Assembly: GCA_963722585.1 (NCBI GenBank)
Contig: CAVRNU010000050.1
Location: 1-64,000, forward strand
Reading direction: 5' to 3'
Length of the DNA: 64,000 nucleotides
From: KBS-96 sp963722585
GTDB taxonomy: Bacteria > Acidobacteriota > Terriglobia > Bryobacterales > Bryobacteraceae
The notes beneath the pieces were generated by a model. The model saw only the letters and a list, made by a program, of their open reading frames with translations, had not been told where the DNA came from and made no database searches. Below, piece by piece: positions 51,558 through 59,445 of the stretch. Numbering within the stretch: position 1 is the first letter of the stretch; each line of letters opens with the position of its first letter. The position numbers and the translations under genes were made by a program.

Positions 51558-53309
51558 ATGGCGCAAACAGCGGCGGAAATAATGGTAGAGACTTTGACCC
51601 GGTGGGGTGTCGATGTGATTTTCGGCCTTCCCGGCGACGGCATTAATGGAATCATCGAAGCGCTCCGGAAGAGTCAGGATAAGATCCGCTTCATCCAGGT
51701 CCGGCATGAAGAAGCTGCTGCTTTCATGGCGTGCGGCTACGCAAAATTTACAGGAAAGCTTGGCGTGTGCATCGCTACATCGGGTCCGGGAGGAATTCAC
51801 CTCCTGAATGGCCTGTACGACGCGAAACTGGATGGCCAGCCGGTTCTGGCGATTACTGGTCTACAGTTTCACGATCTCATTGGGACACATACCCAGCAGG
51901 ACGTTGCGCTCGATCGCCTGTTTGAGGATGTCGCAGTTTACAATCAGCGCATCATGGGAGCGGCGCACGCGGAGAATATTACTGAATTAGCTTGCCGTAC
52001 GGCGCTTGCGCGAAGAGGCGTTGCGCATGTCACGATTCCAGTGGATATTCAGGATCAAAGCTTGAAACAGGATATTCGCTCGATGCGAAACGCGCCTAAT
52101 CATGTGTCCGACGATTTCGCCCGCGGTGCGCGAAAACCGGAGCCGCACGAGATTGAAGCCGCTGCTCGAGTTCTGAACGACGGAAAGAAAGTGGTGATCC
52201 TCGCGGGGCAGGGCGCTTTGAAGGCTGGAACGCAGCTTGAAACAGTCGCCGAGCTTCTCGGTGCACCAATCGTCAAAGCGCTTCTTGGGAAGTCATGCGT
52301 TCCAGACGATAGCCCTTGTACCACCGGCGGACTGGGTCTGTTGGGAACGCTGCCTTCAGAGGAGGCAATGGAGCAGTGCGATACTTTGCTGATTGTCGGT
52401 TCGTCATTCCCCTATATCGAGTTCTATCCCAAGCCTGGACAAGCCAAATGCGTCCAAATCGATATTGATCCGGTGCGCATTGGGCTGCGATATCCCACTG
52501 ACGTGCCACTGGTTGGTGACAGCGTTGAAACGCTCAATAGCTTGATTCCCCGGCTGAAGCAAAAGAGCAAATCATTTCTCGAAAAGGCGCAGCAGGGAAT
52601 GAAGGAGTGGAACGAACTCATGCTGAAGCGCGCCACGGCAACGGACGTGCCAATGAAACCGCAAGTCGTCGCACATGAATTGGGTAAGCGCCTTAAGACA
52701 GATGCGCTCGTGACAAGCGACTCGGGCACCGTCACGACTTGGTGGGCCAGGCACATTCCCTCATTGCGAGGACAGTTGCACACTTGTTCGGGCACCTTGG
52801 CGACCATGGCTTGCGGATTCCCGTATGCAATTGCCGCGCAGGTTGCGTATCCTGGCAGGACGGTCGTCGCCTTCGTTGGCGACGGCGCGTTCACCATGTT
52901 GATGGGAGAGCTTGCCACTTGCGTGAAGTACAAATTGCCGGTGAAAATCTTCGTCATTAAGAACAACTCTCTCGGGCAGATCAAGTGGGAGCAAATGGTA
53001 TTTCTTGGCAACCCCGAATACGAATGCGATTTGCAGCCGATCGACTTCGCTGGAGTCGCCCGCGCCTTCGGCGTCGCTAGCTTTTCTATCAATACGCCGT
53101 CTGAATGCGGCCATGTCATCGATAGCGCGCTGTCCGTTCCAGGGCCGGCGTTGATCGAAGCAGTAGTGGATGAAAACGAGCCTCCGATGCCCGCCAAAGT
53201 CAAACCACAACAGGCGCTCCACTTTGCTGAATCCATGGCCAAGGGCACCAAAGACTGGGAGAAAATTGCGGCTACGATCGCGAAAGACAAAGCTCGCGAG
53301 TTAGTGTGA
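51558..53309 (+). CDS. Thiamine-diphosphate enzyme, pyruvate oxidase-like
   Basis: A 583-residue ThDP-dependent enzyme. The three usual domains are recognisable: Pyr domain with FIQVRHEEAAAFMACGYAKF (catalytic Glu), a central FAD/nucleotide domain, and the PP domain with FVGDGAFTMLMGELAT and IKNNSLGQIKWEQ (GDG-N motif for Mg-ThDP). The best match is the pyruvate oxidase (PoxB)/acetolactate-synthase-like group; E. coli PoxB turns pyruvate into acetate and CO2. The acyl acceptor here is unknown. ATG at 51558 chosen, with a TTG at 51549 (GGGAG nearby) as alternative. A second MR/MLE gene follows after seven bases. Confidence 0.87.
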   Translation: MAQTAAEIMVETLTRWGVDVIFGLPGDGINGIIEALRKSQDKIRFIQVRHEEAAAFMACGYAKFTGKLGVCIATSGPGGIHLLNGLYDAKLDGQPVLAITGLQFHDLIGTHTQQDVALDRLFEDVAVYNQRIMGAAHAENITELACRTALARRGVAHVTIPVDIQDQSLKQDIRSMRNAPNHVSDDFARGARKPEPHEIEAAARVLNDGKKVVILAGQGALKAGTQLETVAELLGAPIVKALLGKSCVPDDSPCTTGGLGLLGTLPSEEAMEQCDTLLIVGSSFPYIEFYPKPGQAKCVQIDIDPVRIGLRYPTDVPLVGDSVETLNSLIPRLKQKSKSFLEKAQQGMKEWNELMLKRATATDVPMKPQVVAHELGKRLKTDALVTSDSGTVTTWWARHIPSLRGQLHTCSGTLATMACGFPYAIAAQVAYPGRTVVAFVGDGAFTMLMGELATCVKYKLPVKIFVIKNNSLGQIKWEQMVFLGNPEYECDLQPIDFAGVARAFGVASFSINTPSECGHVIDSALSVPGPALIEAVVDENEPPMPAKVKPQQALHFAESMAKGTKDWEKIAATIAKDKARELV

Positions 53310-53316
53310 AGATCGC

Positions 53317-54453
53317 ATGTCTTCTAAACCGCAGCCTGCTCAGGCGCCGGGAGCGGCGATTACGTCCGGCACAATTTCCGCCGTTCGTGTTCCCACCGAT
53401 CAACCAGAATCGGATGGAACAGCGGCTTGGGATTCAACCACTGTTGTTCTCATCGAACTGACTGCTGCGGGCGTCACGGGACTTGGCTTTTCCTATACAA
53501 ACGAATCGGCCGCCAGCGTGTGCCATGAACTGATTCAAAAGGCGATCGTCGGGCGCGATGCATTCGACATTCCCAGTCTTCATTCGGCTCTCGATCGCGA
53601 AGTTCGTAATTGGGGCCGTCCAGGCTTGGTATCGACGGCAATTTCGGCAATCGACATTTGCCTATGGGATTTAAAGGCGCGGCTACTCGAGCGTCCTCTT
53701 TTGAGCATCCTGGGCAGGTCGAGAAGCGAAATTCCGGCGTACGGCAGCGGCGGCTTCACTTCGTACACTCAGAAGCAACTGCTCGACCAGCTCACCGGGT
53801 GGGCTTCCGATGGGCTGCCCGCCGTGAAGATGAAGATCGGCAGAGATCCAGATCACGACCTCGAGCGCGTTTCTGCTGTGCAAACGGTTCTGAAAGGCCG
53901 GGCGGAGCTATACGTTGACGCAAACGGCGCCTACACTCGCAAACAGGCGCTTGATAAGGCGACGAAATTTGGTGCGCTTGGCGTCACCTGGTTCGAAGAG
54001 CCCGTAACTTCCGACGATCGGGCTGGTCTTCATATGTTGGTGGAGCATGCGCCTCCTGTGATGAACATTGCGGCAGGCGAATATTGTTATGTGCTGGACG
54101 ATGCGCGCCTGCTGATCGATGCGCAAGCGGTCGACGTGCTTCAGGCGGATGTGACGCGATGCGGCGGCATCACAAACTTTCTGAAAATTGGGCATTTTTG
54201 TGAAGCCTGTCACGTGCCGCTATCGGCGCACACGTCGCCTTCAATTCACGGGACACTCTGTTGCGCCCTTGCGCCGGCGATAAATGTCGAGTATTTTCAT
54301 GACCATGCGCGCCTCGAGGCGATGCTCTTCGATGGCGCCTTGCGACCCGTAAACGGCAATATGAGACCTGACTTTTCGCGGCCCGGGCTAGGCTTAGATC
54401 TCAAACGAGCCGACGCCGAAAAGTTTCAGATCTCCTCAGCAAGAGCGGAATGA
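53317..54453 (+). CDS. Enolase-superfamily (MR/MLE) enzyme
   Basis: A 378-residue enolase-superfamily enzyme with intact catalytic set: Lys-x-Lys in AVKMKIGRD (about 169-171), metal Asp in YVDANGAYT (about 199), Glu in WFEEPVTSDD (about 226), Glu in AAGEYCYVL (about 249), Asp in LQADVTRCGGI (about 276) and His in LSAHTSPSIHG (about 303). No signal peptide, so cytoplasmic, in contrast to the exported MR/MLE enzyme at 11078. Substrate is probably a sugar acid or related hydroxy acid. It lies seven bases after the ThDP enzyme and so is likely co-transcribed, perhaps feeding it a 2-keto acid. Confidence 0.9.
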   Translation: MSSKPQPAQAPGAAITSGTISAVRVPTDQPESDGTAAWDSTTVVLIELTAAGVTGLGFSYTNESAASVCHELIQKAIVGRDAFDIPSLHSALDREVRNWGRPGLVSTAISAIDICLWDLKARLLERPLLSILGRSRSEIPAYGSGGFTSYTQKQLLDQLTGWASDGLPAVKMKIGRDPDHDLERVSAVQTVLKGRAELYVDANGAYTRKQALDKATKFGALGVTWFEEPVTSDDRAGLHMLVEHAPPVMNIAAGEYCYVLDDARLLIDAQAVDVLQADVTRCGGITNFLKIGHFCEACHVPLSAHTSPSIHGTLCCALAPAINVEYFHDHARLEAMLFDGALRPVNGNMRPDFSRPGLGLDLKRADAEKFQISSARAE

Positions 54454-54659
54454 CTAGGTTTTTCCAAGGTCGCATGATGGCGTTGCAGTTGGACAAGCAA
54501 GCTCTCTAAATGGCCGTGCGCCGACTTTGCGAACCTAAGCAAGTCTTCGTCGTCCTGACGCTCTCGGAGCAGCGTAATGATATTCGTCAAATGAGCATTG
54601 AGCCATTCGACAGTATGAAGCAGGGCTTCTAATTCGTTGTCGCTGAGCGGATATTTCAT
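54426..54659 (-). CDS. Small helical protein, unknown
   Basis: A 77-residue, helical, acidic protein (NELEALLHTVEWLNAHLTNI, LLRERQDDEDLLRFAKSAHG) with GAAGAAA ahead of the ATG. It overlaps the 3' end of the convergent MR/MLE gene by 28 bases. Family unknown. Heptad-like spacing of Leu suggests a coiled coil. A tandem 15-base repeat lies 51-85 bases upstream of its start. Confidence 0.55.
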   Translation of the reverse strand: MKYPLSDNELEALLHTVEWLNAHLTNIITLLRERQDDEDLLRFAKSAHGHLESLLVQLQRHHATLEKPSHSALAEEI

Positions 54660-54710
54660 ATTTTCTTCGATTGTTCTTCGACCGCTGGTACTAGCATGCA
54701 GATGACCACG

Positions 54711-54745
54711 TCAAATTTGCTTCAACGATGTCTAATTTGCTTCAA
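54711..54745. repeat. Tandem 15-base repeat, 20-base period
   Basis: TCAAATTTGCTTCAA (54711-54725) and TCTAATTTGCTTCAA (54731-54745) differ at one base and are offset by 20 bases, about two helical turns; a partial third (CAAATTTG) follows. The position upstream of the small gene at 54659 suits a regulator binding site. Confidence 0.5.
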
Positions 54746-54873
54746 ATTTGTTACAAGAAACAGCCGGAAGGCGCGGCAATTTCTGCTGCTCTGAAAAATC
54801 GCGTCTGCAATAACTGCAGAGAACGCTATCCCCGAGTCTCTCGAGCTGATGTCCGCGGGGAACCTCAACGATC

Positions 54874-55302
54874 TTAAGTCGTCTCGCCGGACAAGACTTC
54901 TTCGACCACTCCTCCCAGGGTCATGAAACCCGCCAAATCGGTTGGTTTGCAAAAATAGTGGGCTGCCCCAAGACGAAGAACTTCGGCGCGGTCGCGAGGA
55001 GAGTCCGACGACGTGAGAATAATTACCGGCGCATGTCCACAGGATGGACTATTCTTCAATCGCTCGAGGACTTGAGTTCCCAAACATCGCGGCAAATTCA
55101 AATCCAACAGAATCAAATCGGGCCGATCGTGCTCGTCCGTTGATGCGTCCAGGCCATCGAGGTAGCGCATAGCCGCTTCGCCATCTTCAACCGTTATCAA
55201 CTCGAACACAATTCCTTGCTTCATAAGCGCCCGCCGCACCAGGAAAACGTCGCCGGGATTGTCTTCCGCGAGCAGAATTCGCAATCGCTTTTGATCGTTC
55301 AC
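54874..55302 (-). CDS. Single-domain response regulator (Rcp1-like)
   Basis: A 142-residue receiver domain with no output part. Acidic pocket LLAEDNPGDVFLVRRA (Asp-Asp about 14-18), phosphoacceptor Asp in DLILLDLNLPRC (about 67), Thr/Ser in VIILTSSD (about 98) and Lys in YFCKPTDL (about 121). Its spacing and the GDVFLVRRAL helix match the Rcp1 group that serves phytochrome-like kinases. The GTG start overlaps the kinase stop (GTGA), with GGAGG upstream, so the PAS kinase at 55299 is its likely partner. Confidence 0.9.
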   Translation of the reverse strand: MNDQKRLRILLAEDNPGDVFLVRRALMKQGIVFELITVEDGEAAMRYLDGLDASTDEHDRPDLILLDLNLPRCLGTQVLERLKNSPSCGHAPVIILTSSDSPRDRAEVLRLGAAHYFCKPTDLAGFMTLGGVVEEVLSGETT

Positions 55303-56837
55303 GTTGCCTCCTTAACCACAGGAAGCGTAAAGAAGAACGTGGACCCTTTGCCGACTTCGGAATCGGCCCAAATGTGGCCGCCGCTTCGCTCGACGATCTT
55401 TTGGCACATTGCGAGGCCGATACCTGTGCCCTCGTACTGCTGGCTATGTAGCCGCTTAAAGACTCCGAAAATTTGCGTCAGATACTCCGGCGCGATTCCA
55501 ATACCGTTGTCTCGCACAGAGAATGTCCAACAGTGGCCGGTGCGCCGGGCCGCGACGTGGATGACCGGGCTAAGATCGCCGCGATACCTCATGGCATTGG
55601 AGAGGAGGTTCTGAAACAGGCGTATGAGGTGGAATCGGGGAATCCACACAATTGGAAGCTCATCGGACGTAATCGATGCGTTAGTTTCTTTGATGATTGC
55701 CGACAGATTCAATTGCGCAACCTTCAACGCTTCGTTGGCATCCTCGCGGTCGGCCGCTTCCGACGTATTTGCTATTTTTGCGTACGACAACAAGTTCTTC
55801 AGGAGGGCCTCCATTCGCTGCGCTCCTGTCACTGCAAAATCGATGTACGTCCCCGCGTTCGAATCGAGTTTTCCGGCATACTCTTCCTTTAATAGCTGCG
55901 TATAGATTGCAACCATGCGCAGGGGCTCTTGCAGGTCGTGACTCGCAGCGTACGCAAACTGTTCGAGGTCTGAGTTCGAGCGGCGAAGTGCGTCGTTGGC
56001 GGCTTGGAGCTTTGTGGCGCTATTCATCTGTTCTTGAATATCCGTGCAGGAGCCGAACCACCGCACAATTGCGCCCTTGCTGCTGCGGAGGGGAACTGCC
56101 CGGCAGAGAAACCATCGATACGTTCCGTCCGGCATGTGTTTCAATCGTGACTGCGTTTCGAACGTTTCGCCGGACTTCATAGCAGCAGCCCAACGCTCCA
56201 GATATGCCTCCCGATCCTCCGGATGCAGCAGGGTATGCCAGGGATCGTTGGGCGGGGGCTCGTCGGCGCTCCAGCCTGCATAGGTTCGCCACAATGGATT
56301 CACATACTCGATTGATCCGTCTTCCTTCGAGGACCAGATTAGTTGCGGCAGCGCGGCGGCCAGTGAGCGAAACCGTTCCTCGCTTTCCCGCACCGACGCT
56401 TCAATCTGATCGAGACCGATAATGTCGGAAAAATATGCAACGCTCGGCTCCGTTGCGCTTCGGTCGCCTTGGCGAGAATCGTCGTGTTCCTCGCCAGGGG
56501 ACTGCGTCATATCAGTTACGCATGCAAAAGTCGTGCCATCCTTTCGGATGTGAACAGCCTCGTAGATTTTCTGCGATTGGCCCGGCGACTTTTCAGACGG
56601 CATTGTCAGCGGTCTCAACGAACCGGCTACGGTGAATTCGTCCAAAGTCTTGCCGGCCATCTCCTCCGGGACATACCCATGCATGGAAGCGAAGGCGTCA
56701 TTGACTGCCAACAGTCGTCTTCCGTGCGGTTCGATGACGGCCATGCCGAAGCCCGCCCGATTGACTGCCTGCGGCCAGGCTTCCGTCTCGCCACCGCCGT
56801 CGCCGCCGCGCAACAGGTCAGAGCCAGCCGTTGACAT
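55299..56837 (-). CDS. PAS-domain sensor histidine kinase
   Basis: A 512-residue soluble kinase. A first PAS (about 26-90: RAGFGMAVIEPHGRRLLAVN), a second PAS with PAC (about 160-275: SIEYVNPLWRTYAGW, TYRWFLCRAVPLR), then a HisKA region with FAYAASHDLQEPLRMVAIYT (His about 306). HATPase follows with NLLSNAMRYRG, DNGIGIAPEYLTQIF and GTGIGLAMCQKIVERSGG. No transmembrane segment is clear, so it senses an intracellular cue or works as the kinase of the coupled Rcp1-like regulator. The ATG at 56837 is the first methionine inside the region resembling other kinases; a longer frame reaches 57029 and is less likely. Confidence 0.87.
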   Translation of the reverse strand: MSTAGSDLLRGGDGGGETEAWPQAVNRAGFGMAVIEPHGRRLLAVNDAFASMHGYVPEEMAGKTLDEFTVAGSLRPLTMPSEKSPGQSQKIYEAVHIRKDGTTFACVTDMTQSPGEEHDDSRQGDRSATEPSVAYFSDIIGLDQIEASVRESEERFRSLAAALPQLIWSSKEDGSIEYVNPLWRTYAGWSADEPPPNDPWHTLLHPEDREAYLERWAAAMKSGETFETQSRLKHMPDGTYRWFLCRAVPLRSSKGAIVRWFGSCTDIQEQMNSATKLQAANDALRRSNSDLEQFAYAASHDLQEPLRMVAIYTQLLKEEYAGKLDSNAGTYIDFAVTGAQRMEALLKNLLSYAKIANTSEAADREDANEALKVAQLNLSAIIKETNASITSDELPIVWIPRFHLIRLFQNLLSNAMRYRGDLSPVIHVAARRTGHCWTFSVRDNGIGIAPEYLTQIFGVFKRLHSQQYEGTGIGLAMCQKIVERSGGHIWADSEVGKGSTFFFTLPVVKEAT

Positions 56838-57016
56838 CGCAACAAGACAGCCGGACAAGGCCGCCCACCAATCTATAAAGCCGTCAAAATGCAAGAGCAA
56901 GTCCCCCGCGGGCCTCGAGCCAAAATACCGGCTCTGTCTTATCTTCGCTCCGCGCTTTGCGCCACTTTTGTTGAATACTGGACGAGGTGGAGATTCTCGA
57001 GAAAACAGGAACAGGC

Positions 57017-57736
57017 ATGACACAGGCACCGAAAGACGAGAGGGAAATCAAACGGGAATTCCAAGACTTGGCATATATGATCGTCCATCACTTAAAAGAG
57101 CCCGTCCGATCGATCCGGAGCGGGGCAGAGCTGCTATTGGAAAATGAACAGGAGTCGAGCTCAACAATACAAGGCCAGGCGCCTTCCACGGTATCGTGCG
57201 CGAGGCGTATCCTCGAGGGAGCCTTACGCCTGGATGGCATCGCTACATCCATCGCGCAATACGCCGACGACCTCAACGACGAGGACGAGCCCAGGGAACC
57301 GACCGATGCTGGAGCAGTCATGCGCGCTATACGACAGAAGCTACACCCGTTGATTCTACAGACCCACGCGACGGTTACAACCGAAACGCTGCCCAGACTC
57401 GAGTGCCAACCCACGCGATTTTCGCGCCTGATGGAACACCTGTTGAGAAACGCCATAGTTTACTGCCGCGAAAAGGCGCCGCCCGTTGTCCATGTTTCGG
57501 CAAGAAGAAACCGGACGGAATGGTTGTTCTCAATTTCCGATAATGGAATTGGCATTGAGCCCTCCTATCTCGAGCACGTATTCGAGCCATTTCGTAGGCT
57601 CCACGCGAAGAAGTGTGGCGGCCTGGGGATGGGCCTCGCGGTCTGCCGAAGGATCGTGATCCGCCACGGAGGCCGCATTTGGCTCGAATCTGAACCAGGC
57701 GCCGGTTCCACCGTGTTCTTTACTCTTCCAGGTTGA
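57017..57736 (+). CDS. Histidine kinase without sensor domain
   Basis: A 239-residue protein that is only HisKA and HATPase: LAYMIVHHLKEPVRSIRSGA (His about 23), LMEHLLRNAIVYC (N box about 140), ISDNGIGIEPSYLEHVFEPF (about 172) and GGLGMGLAVCRRIVIRHGG (G boxes about 203-221). No sensory part or membrane helix is present, so another protein must supply the signal. It is divergent from the PAS kinase, whose upstream region overlaps its 5' end. The start ATG at 57017 has AGGA six bases upstream; a start 30 bases earlier is possible. Confidence 0.85.
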   Translation: MTQAPKDEREIKREFQDLAYMIVHHLKEPVRSIRSGAELLLENEQESSSTIQGQAPSTVSCARRILEGALRLDGIATSIAQYADDLNDEDEPREPTDAGAVMRAIRQKLHPLILQTHATVTTETLPRLECQPTRFSRLMEHLLRNAIVYCREKAPPVVHVSARRNRTEWLFSISDNGIGIEPSYLEHVFEPFRRLHAKKCGGLGMGLAVCRRIVIRHGGRIWLESEPGAGSTVFFTLPG

Positions 57737-57786
57737 TTGCTGAAAAAACTGCAAAGTTTTTGAGCCTTGACGTTGCGAAAAAGCGC

Positions 57787-59181
57787 TCATTCCGCCTCGA
57801 AATTTCCATAGGCCGCGAGCCGGCTATAAAGGGTGCGTTCGCTGATTCCCAGCAGCTCCGCCGTCCTTCTTTTATTATTTGCATTCTGCCGCAGGGTCAT
57901 TCGGATATACGCTTCCTCGACGTCACTCAATTTCGCGCCGGGCCGAATCCGCAATCCTTCTTCGGCATCGGACGTCAACGCCGGCACAGGATCCCGGGCG
58001 AATGCGTCCGGAAGATGCCGCCTCCGGATAGTTCCCTGCCGGGCAATTATGGCCGCCCGCTCGAGAACGTTCCGCAATTCGCGAATGTTGCCGGGCCACC
58101 GATGGCTCTGAAAGCGGTGGAGCACATCACTATCTATGTCGGTGACCTGGCATCCGTGCTTCTTGTTCAGCATCGTCAATATCGCGCTTGCTAATTCAGG
58201 CAGATCTTGAATCCGATCTCGTAAAGGTGGAACAGAGATTACAAACACCTTAAGCCTGTAGAAAAGATCTTCCCGAAACTCCTGTTTCGCGACGGCTGAT
58301 TCCAGGTCGCGATTTGTCGAAGCAATGATTCGCACGTCAACTTTGATGTCGCTCTTCCCCCCAAGCCGCCGTACCGTCGATTCTTCCAAAACCCGTAACA
58401 ATTTTGCTTGCGTCCCGGCTGCCATCTCCGCAATCTCATCCAGCAGCAACGTGCCGCCGTCCGCCTGTTCATAGCATCCGGGGTGGAGCGCGACAGCACC
58501 GGTGAACGCGCCTTTCTCGTACCCGAAAAGTTCGCTTTCGATAAGAGTTGCCGGCAACGCGGCGCAATTGACGGCGACAAACGGGCCGGTGACGCGCCGG
58601 CTAAGCCGGTGAATGGCGCGTGCGACTAGTTCTTTGCCGGTTCCGCTTTCGCCCGTTATCAGAACCGAGGCCGATGTAGGCGCCGCCTGCCGAATGTTGT
58701 AATAGACCTGGGCCATCGCGGTCGAAGATCCGACCATCTCTCCGAGCATTCCGTGATTACTGAGTTGAAGGCTCAGACGGTCCGTCTCGGCGATGAGGCT
58801 CCGTTGCAGAATGGCACGTTCGAGCAGCGCTTTCAAAACCTTTGCCTGAACAGGCTTCTCCAGGAACCAAAATGCCTTTAGATCGTGAACCACTGAAATA
58901 GCCTTGTCGATGCTGCCAAATGCGGTTAGGACAATCGCGGGTAGGGGATCTGCCCGCTCCTTGAGCTTTCGCAGGAGATCCCAGCCATCCGTGCCCGGCA
59001 TGACCAAATCGGTCACTAATGCTTCGACCCTTGTTGTCGAAAGGCATCTTAGTCCTTCGTCGCCGTTCGTTGCCAGCACCGCGTTATAGCCGAACGATCT
59101 TAGCATTTGTTCAAGGTCTGCTAGCTGGTCCTGGTCGTCATCCACAATAAGGACGTATGGCCGCGGAGTGTCCATCTTCAT
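57787..59181 (-). CDS. NtrC-family sigma-54 response regulator
   Basis: A 464-residue regulator. Receiver (about 1-125: VLIVDDDQDQLADLEQM, phospho-Asp in ALVTDLVMPGTDG about 59). AAA+ sigma-54 activator domain (about 150-375) with Walker A GESGTGKELVARAIH, GAFTGAV loop contacting sigma-54, Walker B GTLLLDEIAEM and RWPGNIRELRNVLER. Fis-type HTH at the end (KRRTAELLGISERTLYSRLA, about 440-460). It is convergent with the sensor-less kinase, so that kinase could be its partner. No sigma-54 promoter was located in the window. Confidence 0.95.
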   Translation of the reverse strand: MKMDTPRPYVLIVDDDQDQLADLEQMLRSFGYNAVLATNGDEGLRCLSTTRVEALVTDLVMPGTDGWDLLRKLKERADPLPAIVLTAFGSIDKAISVVHDLKAFWFLEKPVQAKVLKALLERAILQRSLIAETDRLSLQLSNHGMLGEMVGSSTAMAQVYYNIRQAAPTSASVLITGESGTGKELVARAIHRLSRRVTGPFVAVNCAALPATLIESELFGYEKGAFTGAVALHPGCYEQADGGTLLLDEIAEMAAGTQAKLLRVLEESTVRRLGGKSDIKVDVRIIASTNRDLESAVAKQEFREDLFYRLKVFVISVPPLRDRIQDLPELASAILTMLNKKHGCQVTDIDSDVLHRFQSHRWPGNIRELRNVLERAAIIARQGTIRRRHLPDAFARDPVPALTSDAEEGLRIRPGAKLSDVEEAYIRMTLRQNANNKRRTAELLGISERTLYSRLAAYGNFEAE

Positions 59182-59445
59182 GTCAAGTAAATTTTTTCGC
59201 CGTAATGCCGCTGAGAGGTGTACGTACGCACGCGAAGTTCCTATCAGATGAGATTGATTGGCGGCAACTTACGGTTATCGGTTGAAGCTTTATCTTGAGG
59301 ATGGCGAAGTTTCTAGATGCGAATTTTACCTTGTACGCAAGATCTGCAGACGTGACAAGTAAGCTTTCCATAGCGATGGGAGACAATGCTCACTATTGAT
59401 CCCTTCATGAATCTGCAAGATGCCAGTGAATACAGGCGCGGCCTA

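Noticed and set aside
57149..57600. Additional frames within the sensor-less kinase region
   Set aside because: They are shadows of a gene with all kinase motifs intact.
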